Shown piece by piece: positions 1-9,765 of a stretch of 64,000 nt of DNA. The position numbers and the translations under genes are program-made. Location: NCBI GenBank assembly GCA_016722445.1, contig JADKIZ010000001.1:186001-250000 (forward strand), in the 5' to 3' direction. Positions within the stretch are counted from its first letter, which is position 1, and every line of letters begins with the position of its first letter. This DNA comes from Flavobacteriales bacterium. Lineage in GTDB: Bacteria > Bacteroidota > Bacteroidia > Flavobacteriales_D > Sanyastnellaceae. Under the pieces are notes generated by a model that saw only the letters and a program-made list of their open reading frames with translations, did no database searches and was not told where the DNA came from.

Positions 1-1270
1 TCACTTGTCCAGCTGCACAGACACTTGTGCTGAACTCTTCATGTGCAGGTGTACTCGCTGATTACCGTTCACTCGCTACTGTCGCTGACAACTGCACTGC
101 AACAGGTGCACTCACTGTGACACAATCGCCAGCTGCAGGTACTGCAGTTTCTGGTGTGGGAACAACAGTGGTGACACTCACTGTAACCGATGCATCGAGC
201 AATACTGCTAGTTGCACATTCAACGTAAATCGTGTTGATACAACAGTACCAACCATCACTTGTCCGGCTGCACAGACACTTGTTCTTAACGCTACATGTG
301 CTGGTGTACTCGCTGACTATACTTCTCTTGCTACAGTTGCTGACAACTGCACTGCAATAGGTGCACTCACCGTGACACAATCGCCAGTTGCAGGTTCTGC
401 AGTTTCTGGTGTTGGTACAACAGTGGTGACTTTGACTGTAACTGATGCATCGAGCAATACTGCTAGTTGCACATTCAACGTAAATCGTGTTGATACTACA
501 GTACCAACCATCACTTGTCCAGCTGCACAGACACTTGTGCTGAACTCTTCATGCGCAGGTGTACTCGCTGACTATACTTCTCTTGCAACCGTTGCTGACA
601 ACTGCACTGCAACAGGAGCACTCACTGTAACACAATCACCAGTTGCAGGTTCTGCAGTATCCGGTGTTGGAACAACAGTGGTGACTTTGACTGTAACTGA
701 TGCATCGAGCAATACTGCTAACTGCACATTCAACGTAAACCGCGTTGATACACCTGTACCAACCATCACTTGTCCAGCTGCACAGACACTTGTTCTTAAT
801 GCTACATGTGCAGGTGTACTTGCTGACTATACTTCACTTGCTACAGTAGCTGACAACTGCACTGCAACAGGTGCGCTCACTGTGACACAATCACCAGTTG
901 CAGGTTCTGCAGTATCTGGTGTTGGAACAACAGTAGTGACTTTGACTGTAACTGATGCATCGAGCAATACTGCTAGTTGCACATTCAACGTAAATCGTGT
1001 TGATACTACAGTACCAACCATCACTTGTCCGGCTGCACAGACACTTGTTCTTAATGCTACATGTGCAGGTGTACTTGCTGACTATACTTCACTTGCAACT
1101 GTTGCTGACAATTGTACTGCAACTGGAGCTCTCACTGTAACACAATCACCAGTTGCAGGTTCTGCAGTATCTGGTGTTGGAACAACAGTAGTGACTTTGA
1201 CTGTAACTGATGCATCGAGCAATACTGCTAGTTGCACATTCAACGTAAATCGTGTTGATACAACTGTACC
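1..1270 (+). repeat. Type A HYR array, 255-bp period, 5 units
   Basis: Five tandem coding repeats of 255 bp (85 residues), the first cut by the window edge. Units differ mainly by synonymous changes and by two alternative short cassettes: LNSSC versus LNATC, and ADYRS versus ADYTS. Mosaic combinations of these variants suggest exchange between units. Confidence 0.9.
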
Positions 1271-2594
1271 AACCATCACTTGTCCAGCAAATATTAGCAC
1301 TCCGGCTGATGCAGGATTTTCAACGGCAACACTTACTCCAAGTAATCCAACAACATCAGACAATTGTGGAATCGGATCGTTGACTTGGACAATGTCTGGA
1401 GCAACATCAAGCTCATCTCCGTTAACTGGCGTCAATTATGTTGGTGTACAAACTTTCAATAATGGAATTACCACAATCGCATATACACTTACCGATGCCT
1501 CAGGTAACTCTGCCACTTGCTCATTCACTGTGAATGTCTCTGACAATCAAGCACCGGTAATTACTTGTCCAACTGACACAACAGTTTTTGCTGACGCGGG
1601 AATTTGCACCGCTACCATAACTTTACCTGCGGCTACTGCCACAGATAACGAAGGCATTGCATCAATCGTCAATGATTTCAACAACACCAGTGATGCATCG
1701 GATACTTATCCATTGGGAGTGACTACGGTTACTTGGACTGCAGAAGATAATACTGGTAACACCAATACATGCTCTATGACAGTAACGGTTGTTGACAATC
1801 AAAATCCAACCATTACATGCCCATCAAATCTTGTGGTAAATGTAAACGCAGGCACTTGCGTAGCTACCGTTGCTTCACTTGGAACCCCAACAACAGGTGA
1901 CAACTGCAGCGTGGCCTCGGTTACAAATAACCATCCATCAACTACCTATTCACTTGGTACAACTACTGTGATCTGGACTGTAACTGATGGTTCTGGCAAT
2001 ACAGCAACATGCAATCAAACTGTAACTGTTCTTGACAATATTAACCCAACCATCACCTGTCCGGCAGCACAAACACTTGTATTGAACTCTTCATGCGCTG
2101 GTGTACTCGCAGATTACCGTTCACTCGCTACAGTTGCTGACAACTGTACTGCAACAGGTGCGCTCACTGTGACACAATCACCAGTTGCAGGTTCTGCAGT
2201 ATCTGGTGTTGGAACAACAGTGGTGACACTCACTGTAACCGATGCATCGAGCAATACTGCTAGTTGCACATTTAATGTGAACCGCGTTGATACAACAGTT
2301 CCAACCATCACTTGTCCAGCTACACAGACACTTGTTCTTAATGCTACATGTGCAGGTGTACTTGCTGACTATACTTCACTTGCTACAGTTGCTGACAACT
2401 GCACTGCAACAGGTGCACTCACTGTAACACAATCACCAGTTGCAGGTTCTGCAGTTTCTGGTGTTGGTACAACAGTGGTGACACTCACTGTAACCGATGC
2501 ATCGAGCAATACTGCTAGTTGCACATTCAACGTAAATCGTGTTGACTACAGTACCAACCATCACTTGTCCAGCTGCACAGACACTTGTTCTTAA
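1..2594 (+). CDS. Giant HYR-repeat T9SS adhesin, segment 1 (5' end outside window)
   Basis: This is the left part of one giant gene that runs to 20092. The reading frame is open from base 3, so the GTG at 27 is internal and the true start lies upstream. The segment holds seven near-identical 85-residue HYR (hyalin-repeat, Ig-like) modules, five before 1270 and two from about 2044. Between them sit three divergent HYR modules, the last (about 1797-2040) being of the 80-residue type B. Each module has a TCP motif, a DNC motif and a TVTD strand, typical of extracellular HYR domains in Bacteroidota adhesins. At about 2544 the unit junction reads GTTGACTACAG where sister units read GTTGATACTACAG. 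These two missing bases throw the frame to a stop at 2594, and the reading continues in the next frame. The gene's role as a surface adhesin is inferred from the domains and the C-terminal sorting signal. Confidence 0.85.
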   Translation, partial: TCPAAQTLVLNSSCAGVLADYRSLATVADNCTATGALTVTQSPAAGTAVSGVGTTVVTLTVTDASSNTASCTFNVNRVDTTVPTITCPAAQTLVLNATCAGVLADYTSLATVADNCTAIGALTVTQSPVAGSAVSGVGTTVVTLTVTDASSNTASCTFNVNRVDTTVPTITCPAAQTLVLNSSCAGVLADYTSLATVADNCTATGALTVTQSPVAGSAVSGVGTTVVTLTVTDASSNTANCTFNVNRVDTPVPTITCPAAQTLVLNATCAGVLADYTSLATVADNCTATGALTVTQSPVAGSAVSGVGTTVVTLTVTDASSNTASCTFNVNRVDTTVPTITCPAAQTLVLNATCAGVLADYTSLATVADNCTATGALTVTQSPVAGSAVSGVGTTVVTLTVTDASSNTASCTFNVNRVDTTVPTITCPANISTPADAGFSTATLTPSNPTTSDNCGIGSLTWTMSGATSSSSPLTGVNYVGVQTFNNGITTIAYTLTDASGNSATCSFTVNVSDNQAPVITCPTDTTVFADAGICTATITLPAATATDNEGIASIVNDFNNTSDASDTYPLGVTTVTWTAEDNTGNTNTCSMTVTVVDNQNPTITCPSNLVVNVNAGTCVATVASLGTPTTGDNCSVASVTNNHPSTTYSLGTTTVIWTVTDGSGNTATCNQTVTVLDNINPTITCPAAQTLVLNSSCAGVLADYRSLATVADNCTATGALTVTQSPVAGSAVSGVGTTVVTLTVTDASSNTASCTFNVNRVDTTVPTITCPATQTLVLNATCAGVLADYTSLATVADNCTATGALTVTQSPVAGSAVSGVGTTVVTLTVTDASSNTASCTFNVNRVDYSTNHHLSSCTDTCS

Positions 2595-4085
2595 CGCTAC
2601 ATGTGCTGGTGTACTCGCTGACTATACTTCTCTTGCAACCGTTGCTGACAACTGTACTGCAACAGGTGCACTCACTGTAACACAATCACCAGTTGCAGGT
2701 TCTGCAGTATCTGGTGTTGGAACAACAGTAGTGACTTTAACAGTAACCGATGCTTCGAGCAATACTGCTAGTTGCACATTCAACGTAAATCGTGTTGATA
2801 CTACAGTACCAACCATCACTTGTCCAGCTGCACAGACACTTGTTCTTAACGCTACATGTGCTGGTGTACTCGCTGACTATACTTCTCTTGCAACCGTTGC
2901 TGACAACTGTACTGCAACAGGTGCACTCACTGTAACACAATCACCAGTTGCAGGTTCTGCAGTGTCTGGTGTTGGAACAACAGTAGTGACTTTAACTGTA
3001 ACTGATGCTTCGAGCAACTCTGCTAACTGCACATTCAACGTAAATCGTGTTGATACAACTGTACCAACCATCACTTGTCCAGCTGCACAGACACTTGTTC
3101 TTAATGCTACATGTGCAGGTGTACTTGCTGACTATACTTCACTTGCTACAGTTGCTGACAACTGTACTGCAACAGGTGCACTCACTGTGACACAATCACC
3201 AGTTGCAGGTTCTGCCGTATCTGGTGTTGGAACAACAGTAGTGACTTTGACTGTAACTGATGCATCGAGCAATACTGCAAGCTGCACATTCAATGTGAAC
3301 CGCGTTGATACAACTGTACCAACCATCACTTGTCCAGCTGCACAAACACTTGTATTGAACTCTTCATGTGCAGGTGTACTCGCTGATTACCGTTCACTCG
3401 CTACTGTCGCTGACAACTGCACTGCAACAGGAGCACTCACTGTGACACAATCGCCAGCTGCAGGTACTGCCGTATCTGGTGTTGGAACAACAGTGGTGAC
3501 TTTGACTGTAACAGATGCTTCAAGCAATTCTGCAAACTGCACATTCAACGTAAATCGTGTTGATACAACTGTACCAACCATCACTTGTCCAGCTGCACAG
3601 ACACTTGTTCTTAATGCTACATGCGCAGGTGTACTTGCAGACTATACTTCACTTGCTACAGTTGCCGACAACTGTACTGCAACAGGAGCACTCACTGTAA
3701 CACAATCACCAGTTGCAGGTTCTGCAGTATCTGGTGTTGGAACAACAGTAGTGACTTTGACTGTAACTGATGCATCGAGCAATACTGCAAGCTGCACATT
3801 CAATGTGAACCGCGTTGATACAACAGTTCCAACCATCACTTGTCCAGCTGCACAGACACTTGTTCTTAATGCTACATGTGCTGGTGTACTCGCTGATTAC
3901 CGTTCACTCGCTACCGTCGCTGACAACTGTACTGCAACAGGTGCACTCACTGTAACACAATCACCAGTTGCAGGTTCTGCAGTTTCTGGTGTTGGTACAA
4001 CAGTGGTGACTTTGACTGTAACTGATGCATCGAGCAATACTGCAAGCTGCACATTCAATGTGAACCGCGTTGATACAACAGTTCC
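2044..4085 (+). repeat. Type A HYR array, 255-bp period, 8 units
   Basis: Eight further 255-bp coding repeats of the same family as at the window start. The junction between units 2 and 3 (near 2544) is short by two bases. All are very similar at DNA level, including at synonymous positions, which implies recent duplication or gene conversion. Confidence 0.9.
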
Positions 4086-7000
4086 AACCATCACTTGTCC
4101 AGCAAATATTAGTACCCCGGCTGATGCAGGATTTTCAACAGCGACAATCGCTGTTGCCAATCCAGCGGTGTCTGACAACTGTGTATTAGCATCACTTACC
4201 TGGACAATATCAGGAGCAACAAGCGGAACTTCTCCATTAACCGGAATGAATTATGTTGGTACACAATCCTTCAACATTGGCATTACGACAATAGATTATG
4301 TGTTAACAGATGCTTCTGGAAATTCATCCAACTGTTCATTTACTATCACAGTAACTGACAACCAAGCTCCAGTAATTACCTGTCCAGCAGACACAACAGT
4401 GTTTGTAAATGCAGGTCTGTGCACCGCAACGGTCACTTTGCCTGTGGCAACTGCTACGGACAATGAGGGAATTTTATCCATCATCAATGATTTCAACAAC
4501 ACAAGTGATGCTTCAGATACATACCCATTGGGAGTGACTACCATTATTTGGACAGCAACAGACAACACGGGCAACACGAACACCTGCCAAATGTTGTTGA
4601 CTGTAGCTGACAATCAAAATCCAACCATTACATGTCCTGCAAATATTTCTGTAAATGTGGATGCAGGAACATGTGTAGCCACTGTAGCTTCACTTGGAAC
4701 ACCAACAACAGGTGACAACTGCAGTGTGGCTTCTGTAACCAACAATCATCCTTCAACTACCTATTCACTTGGTACAACCACTGTGATCTGGACAGTAACC
4801 GATGGCTCTGGTAATACAGCAACATGCAATCAGACCGTAACTGTAACAGACAATATCAATCCAACCATTACTTGTCCTGCAAACATTTCTGTGAATGTGG
4901 ATGCAGGAACATGTGTGGCTACGGTTGCTTCACTTGGAACACCAACAACAGGTGACAACTGCAGTGTGGCTTCTGTAACCAACAATCATCCTTCAACTAC
5001 TTATTCACTTGGTACAACTACAGTAATCTGGACTGTGACTGATGGTTCTGGCAATACAGCTACATGCAATCAAACTGTAACTGTAACTGACAATATCAAT
5101 CCAACCAATACATGTCCTGCAAATATTTCTGTGAATGTAGATGCAGGAACATGTGTGGCTACGGTTGCTTCACTTGGAACACCAACAACTGGTGACAACT
5201 GCAGCGTGGCTTCTGTAACCAACAATCATCCTTCAACTACCTATTCATTGGGTACAACTACAGTGATCTGGACGGTGACTGATGGTTCCGGCAATACAGC
5301 TACTTGCAATCAAACTGTAACTGTAACTGACAATATCAATCCAACCATTACATGTCCTGCAAACATTTCTGTAAATGTTGATCCAGGAACATGTGTGGCT
5401 ACTGTTGCTTCACTTGGAACACCAACAACTGGTGACAATTGCAGCGTAGCTTCTGTAACCAACAATCATCCTTCAACTACCTATTCACTTGGTACAACCT
5501 CTGTGATCTGGACAGTAACCGATGGCTCTGGTAATACAGCAACATGCAATCAGACCGTAACTGTAACTGACAATATCAATCCGACCATTACATGTCCTGC
5601 AAACATTTCTGTAAATGTTGATCCAGGAACATGTGTGGCTACTGTTGCTTCACTTGGAACACCAACTACTGGTGACAACTGCAGTGTGGCTTCTGTAACC
5701 AACAACCATCCTTCAACTACTTATTCACTTGGTACAACTACAGTGATCTGGACGGTGACTGATGGATCTGGCAATACAGCTACATGCAATCAAACTGTAA
5801 CTGTAACAGACAATATCAATCCAACGATTACTTGTCCTGCGAACATTTCTGTAAATGTGGATGCAGGAACATGTGTAGCCACTGTTGCTTCACTTGGAAC
5901 ACCAACTACTGGTGACAACTGCAATGTGGCTTCTGTAACCAACAACTATCCTTCAACCACTTACTCACTTGGTACAACTACCGTGATCTGGACGGTGACC
6001 GATGGATCTGGCAATACAGCTACATGCAATCAAACTGTAACTGTAACTGACAATATCAATCCAACCATTACATGTCCTGCAAATATTTCTGTGAATGTGG
6101 ATGCTGGAACATGTGTAGCCACTGTAGCTTCACTTGGAACACCAACAACAGGTGATAACTGTAGTGTGGCTTCTGTAACCAACAACCATCCTTCAACCAC
6201 TTACTCACTTGGTACAACTACCGTGATCTGGACGGTGACCGATGGATCTGGCAATACAGCTACTTGCAATCAGACTGTAACTGTAACTGACAATATCAAT
6301 CCAACGATTACTTGTCCTGCAGACATCACAGCAGGAACAGATAATGGCGAATGTTTCGCTACTCTTATTATTCCTGCACCAACAACAAATGACAACTGTA
6401 GTGTTGCATCCGTCGTAAACTCCATTACAGGTACCAACAACGCCTCTGGTGTTTACGCCATTGGAACAACTTCAATAATTTGGACCGTTACCGATGGTGC
6501 TGGAAATATGGCAACATGCACTCAAACAGTAACCGTCAACGACGATGAGGACCCAACTATTATTACATGTCCTTCGAATCAAAATGTAAGCTCAAATGCA
6601 GCTTGTCAATTTGTTATTGGTGACTACACAGCGCTGGCTGCGGCAACTGACAATTGTGATGCATCCGTAACCATCACACAGTCACCACTGGTTGGAACTG
6701 TTGTCAATGGAACTACAACTGTGACAATCACCGCTACAGATGATGCGGCAAATACTTCGACATGTACATTCCAGTTGATTGTAACAGACAACACTTCACC
6801 TATCATCACAGTATGTGCACCTGATACCACTGAACAAGTCAACGGTTCTTGTAACTTCACTTTACCGTCATACACTTCACTGGTGACAGCTTCAGACAAT
6901 TGTGATCCTTCACTTACGCTTACGCAGTCACCTGTAGCTGGCACAGTGGTTTCTGGTCATGGTACTGTGATTCCCGTGATCATCACTGCAACCGATGACA

Positions 7001-9195
7001 ATGGAAACTTAACAACATGCACATTCAATGTGACTCTTGAAGATTCTATTGATCCTACCATCACTTGTCCTGCTAACATTACTGTGAATGCAAGCATTGG
7101 GCTTTGCACTGCCAACGTAGTTGTGCCTGCTGCTACAACTGCAGACAACTGTGCTGTAGCTTCTGTAACCAATGATTTCAATGGAACATCTATTGCAAGT
7201 GGTACATATCCTCTTGGTACAACAACAGTCAATTGGACAGTAGTTGATATCGCCGGCAATACTGCAGCATGTTCGATGACGGTGACCGTAATCGATAATC
7301 AAAATCCAACCATAACTTGTCCTGCAAACATTTCTGTGAATGTGGATGCAGGAACATGTGTGGCTACTGTTGCTTCACTTGGAACACCAACAACAGGTGA
7401 CAACTGCAGTGTGGCTTCTGTAACCAACAACCATCCTTCAACTACTTATTCACTTGGTACAACGACGGTGATCTGGACTGTAACAGATGGTTCTGGCAAT
7501 ACAGCTACATGCAATCAGACCGTAACTGTAACAGACAATATCAATCCGACCATTACATGTCCGGCAAACATTTCTGTAAATGTGAATGCTGGAACATGTG
7601 TGGCTACTGTTGCTTCACTTGGAACACCAACAACTGGTGACAACTGCAGTGTGGCTTCTGTAACCAACAACCATCCTTCAACTACCTATTCACTTGGTAC
7701 AACCACTGTGATCTGGACAGTAACTGATGGCTCTGGTAATACAGCAACATGCAATCAGACCGTGACTGTAACAGACAATATCAATCCGACCATTACATGT
7801 CCTGCAAATATTTCTGTAAATGTGGATGCAGGAACATGTGTAGCCACTGTTGCTTCACTTGGAACACCAACAACAGGTGACAACTGCAGTGTGGCTTCTG
7901 TAACCAACAATCATCCTTCAACTACCTATTCACTTGGTACAACCACTGTGATCTGGACAGTAACTGATGGATCAGGTAACACAGCTACATGCAATCAAAC
8001 TGTAACTGTAACTGACAATATCAATCCAACGATTACTTGTCCTGCGAACATTTCTGTAAATGTGGATGCAGGAACATGTGTAGCCACTGTTGCTTCACTT
8101 GGAACACCAACAACAGGTGATAACTGTAGTGTGGCTTCTGTGACCAACAACCATCCTTCAACTACCTATTCACTTGGTACAACCACTGTGATCTGGACAG
8201 TAACTGATGGCTCTGGTAATACAGCTACATGCAATCAGACCGTAACTGTAACAGACAATATCAATCCAACCATTACTTGTCCTGCGAATATTACAATTTC
8301 AGCTGAAGTTGGTGTTTGCACCGCTTCGGTAACTGTGCCTGTGCCAACTACTGCAGACAACTGCACGGTTGCATCTGTTGTAAATGACTTCAACAATTCA
8401 TCAAACGCTTCTGACGTCTACCCAGTAGGTACAACAACAATCCTGTGGACAGTAACCGATGGTTCAGGAAACACCGCTAATTGTTCAATGACAGTGACTG
8501 TCACCGACAATCAGAATCCAACCATAACATGTCCAGCAAACGTGGCCATCGGAACAGATGACAGTGATTGCACCGCAACTGTGACAATAGCTGTTCCGGC
8601 TACAGCCGACAATTGCTCAGTTGCATCGGTAGTCAATTCCTTCAATGGCACCAACAATGCATCAGGAATTTATCCGATCGGTACAACTGTAGTGACCTGG
8701 ACTGTAACTGATGTCAATGGCAACATCACAACATGCACTCAAAATGTAGTTGTATCTGATGATGAAGATCCAATCATCACAACATGTCCTCCAAATCAAA
8801 ATGTTAGTGCCAATGCAACTTGCCAATTTGTGGTAGCAGACTATACTTCGTTGGCAGTTGCAACTGATAACTGCGATGCATCAGTAACCATTACACAGTC
8901 ACCACTGGTTGGAACTGTTGTCAATGGAACTACAACTGTGACCATCACCGCTACAGATGATGCAGCAAATACTTCGACATGTACATTCCAATTGATCGTT
9001 ACAGATAACACCGCACCTATCATCACTGTATGTGCTCCTGATACCACTGAACAAGTCAACGGTGCTTGTAACTTCACTTTACCGTCATACACTTCACTGG
9101 TGACAGCTTCAGACAATTGTGATCCTTCACTTACGCTTACGCAGTCACCTGTAGCTGGCACAGTGGTTTCTGGTCATGGTACTGTGATTCCGTGA
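2539..9195 (+). CDS. Giant HYR-repeat T9SS adhesin, segment 2
   Basis: This segment continues the same protein after the 2-bp deletion near 2544. Modules in order: six 85-residue type A HYR repeats (about 2552-4085), two divergent HYR modules, seven 80-residue type B repeats (about 4612-6297), four divergent modules (6297-7303), four more type B repeats (7303-8263), then four further modules to 9190. One type B unit (5097) has TNTCP in place of TITCP. The frame ends because 9189-9196 reads ATTCCGTG where the otherwise identical earlier copy at about 6971 reads ATTCCCGTG. The missing C opens the stop at 9193-9195. The start used by an ORF finder is internal, and no real initiation is expected here. 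Function is adhesive or structural by inference only. Confidence 0.85.
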   Translation: MLTTVPTITCPAAQTLVLNATCAGVLADYTSLATVADNCTATGALTVTQSPVAGSAVSGVGTTVVTLTVTDASSNTASCTFNVNRVDTTVPTITCPAAQTLVLNATCAGVLADYTSLATVADNCTATGALTVTQSPVAGSAVSGVGTTVVTLTVTDASSNSANCTFNVNRVDTTVPTITCPAAQTLVLNATCAGVLADYTSLATVADNCTATGALTVTQSPVAGSAVSGVGTTVVTLTVTDASSNTASCTFNVNRVDTTVPTITCPAAQTLVLNSSCAGVLADYRSLATVADNCTATGALTVTQSPAAGTAVSGVGTTVVTLTVTDASSNSANCTFNVNRVDTTVPTITCPAAQTLVLNATCAGVLADYTSLATVADNCTATGALTVTQSPVAGSAVSGVGTTVVTLTVTDASSNTASCTFNVNRVDTTVPTITCPAAQTLVLNATCAGVLADYRSLATVADNCTATGALTVTQSPVAGSAVSGVGTTVVTLTVTDASSNTASCTFNVNRVDTTVPTITCPANISTPADAGFSTATIAVANPAVSDNCVLASLTWTISGATSGTSPLTGMNYVGTQSFNIGITTIDYVLTDASGNSSNCSFTITVTDNQAPVITCPADTTVFVNAGLCTATVTLPVATATDNEGILSIINDFNNTSDASDTYPLGVTTIIWTATDNTGNTNTCQMLLTVADNQNPTITCPANISVNVDAGTCVATVASLGTPTTGDNCSVASVTNNHPSTTYSLGTTTVIWTVTDGSGNTATCNQTVTVTDNINPTITCPANISVNVDAGTCVATVASLGTPTTGDNCSVASVTNNHPSTTYSLGTTTVIWTVTDGSGNTATCNQTVTVTDNINPTNTCPANISVNVDAGTCVATVASLGTPTTGDNCSVASVTNNHPSTTYSLGTTTVIWTVTDGSGNTATCNQTVTVTDNINPTITCPANISVNVDPGTCVATVASLGTPTTGDNCSVASVTNNHPSTTYSLGTTSVIWTVTDGSGNTATCNQTVTVTDNINPTITCPANISVNVDPGTCVATVASLGTPTTGDNCSVASVTNNHPSTTYSLGTTTVIWTVTDGSGNTATCNQTVTVTDNINPTITCPANISVNVDAGTCVATVASLGTPTTGDNCNVASVTNNYPSTTYSLGTTTVIWTVTDGSGNTATCNQTVTVTDNINPTITCPANISVNVDAGTCVATVASLGTPTTGDNCSVASVTNNHPSTTYSLGTTTVIWTVTDGSGNTATCNQTVTVTDNINPTITCPADITAGTDNGECFATLIIPAPTTNDNCSVASVVNSITGTNNASGVYAIGTTSIIWTVTDGAGNMATCTQTVTVNDDEDPTIITCPSNQNVSSNAACQFVIGDYTALAAATDNCDASVTITQSPLVGTVVNGTTTVTITATDDAANTSTCTFQLIVTDNTSPIITVCAPDTTEQVNGSCNFTLPSYTSLVTASDNCDPSLTLTQSPVAGTVVSGHGTVIPVIITATDDNGNLTTCTFNVTLEDSIDPTITCPANITVNASIGLCTANVVVPAATTADNCAVASVTNDFNGTSIASGTYPLGTTTVNWTVVDIAGNTAACSMTVTVIDNQNPTITCPANISVNVDAGTCVATVASLGTPTTGDNCSVASVTNNHPSTTYSLGTTTVIWTVTDGSGNTATCNQTVTVTDNINPTITCPANISVNVNAGTCVATVASLGTPTTGDNCSVASVTNNHPSTTYSLGTTTVIWTVTDGSGNTATCNQTVTVTDNINPTITCPANISVNVDAGTCVATVASLGTPTTGDNCSVASVTNNHPSTTYSLGTTTVIWTVTDGSGNTATCNQTVTVTDNINPTITCPANISVNVDAGTCVATVASLGTPTTGDNCSVASVTNNHPSTTYSLGTTTVIWTVTDGSGNTATCNQTVTVTDNINPTITCPANITISAEVGVCTASVTVPVPTTADNCTVASVVNDFNNSSNASDVYPVGTTTILWTVTDGSGNTANCSMTVTVTDNQNPTITCPANVAIGTDDSDCTATVTIAVPATADNCSVASVVNSFNGTNNASGIYPIGTTVVTWTVTDVNGNITTCTQNVVVSDDEDPIITTCPPNQNVSANATCQFVVADYTSLAVATDNCDASVTITQSPLVGTVVNGTTTVTITATDDAANTSTCTFQLIVTDNTAPIITVCAPDTTEQVNGACNFTLPSYTSLVTASDNCDPSLTLTQSPVAGTVVSGHGTVIP
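4612..6297 (+). repeat. Type B HYR array, 240-bp period, 7 units
   Basis: Seven tandem coding repeats of exactly 240 bp (80 residues) containing the GTCVATVASLGTPTTGDNC core. Units differ by few, mostly silent changes. Two units carry NVDPG instead of NVDAG, one carries TNTCP, and one carries DNCNV with NNYPS. Confidence 0.92.
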
Positions 9196-9765
9196 TCATC
9201 ACTGCAACCGATGACAATGGAAACTTAACGACATGCACATTCAATGTGACTCTTGAAGATTCTATTGATCCTACCATCACTTGTCCTGCTAACATTACTG
9301 TGAATGCAAGCATTGGGCTTTGCACTGCCAACGTAGTTGTGCCTGCTGCTACAACTGCAGACAACTGTGCTGTAGCTTCTGTAACCAATGATTTCAATGG
9401 AACATCTAATGCAAGTGGTACATATCCTCTTGGTACAACAACAGTCAATTGGACAGTAGTTGATATCGCCGGCAATACTGCATCATGTTCTATGACAGTG
9501 ACTGTAATCGATAATCAAAATCCAACCATAACTTGTCCTGCAAACATTTCTGTAAATGTGGATGCAGGAACATGTGTGGCTACGGTTGCTTCACTTGGAA
9601 CACCAACAACAGGTGATAACTGTAGTGTGGCTTCTGTAACCAACAACCATCCTTCAACTACCTATTCACTTGGTACAACCACTGTGATCTGGACAGTAAC
9701 TGATGGCTCTGGTAATACAGCAACATGCAATCAGACCGTAACTGTAACAGACAATATCAATCCGA
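6801..9765 (+). repeat. Multi-module duplication within the HYR gene (2,217-bp offset)
   Basis: The block from about 6545 to 7540 (modules with CAPDTTEQVNG and ITVNASIG) recurs from about 8762 to 9757 with few differences at an offset of 2,217 bp. The modules at 8263-8770 recur at about 9765-10270. The C missing at 9189-9196 is the main length difference between copies. Confidence 0.85.
7303..8263 (+). repeat. Type B HYR array, 240-bp period, 4 units
   Basis: Four more tandem 240-bp units of the type B module. Single extra copies stand alone at about 1797-2040 and 9525-9765, giving 13 type B units in the window, the same number as type A. Confidence 0.9.

Noticed and set aside
4612..6297. 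Possible CRISPR or non-coding tandem array
   Set aside because: The 240-bp units are in frame, coding, contiguous without spacers, and give HYR modules.
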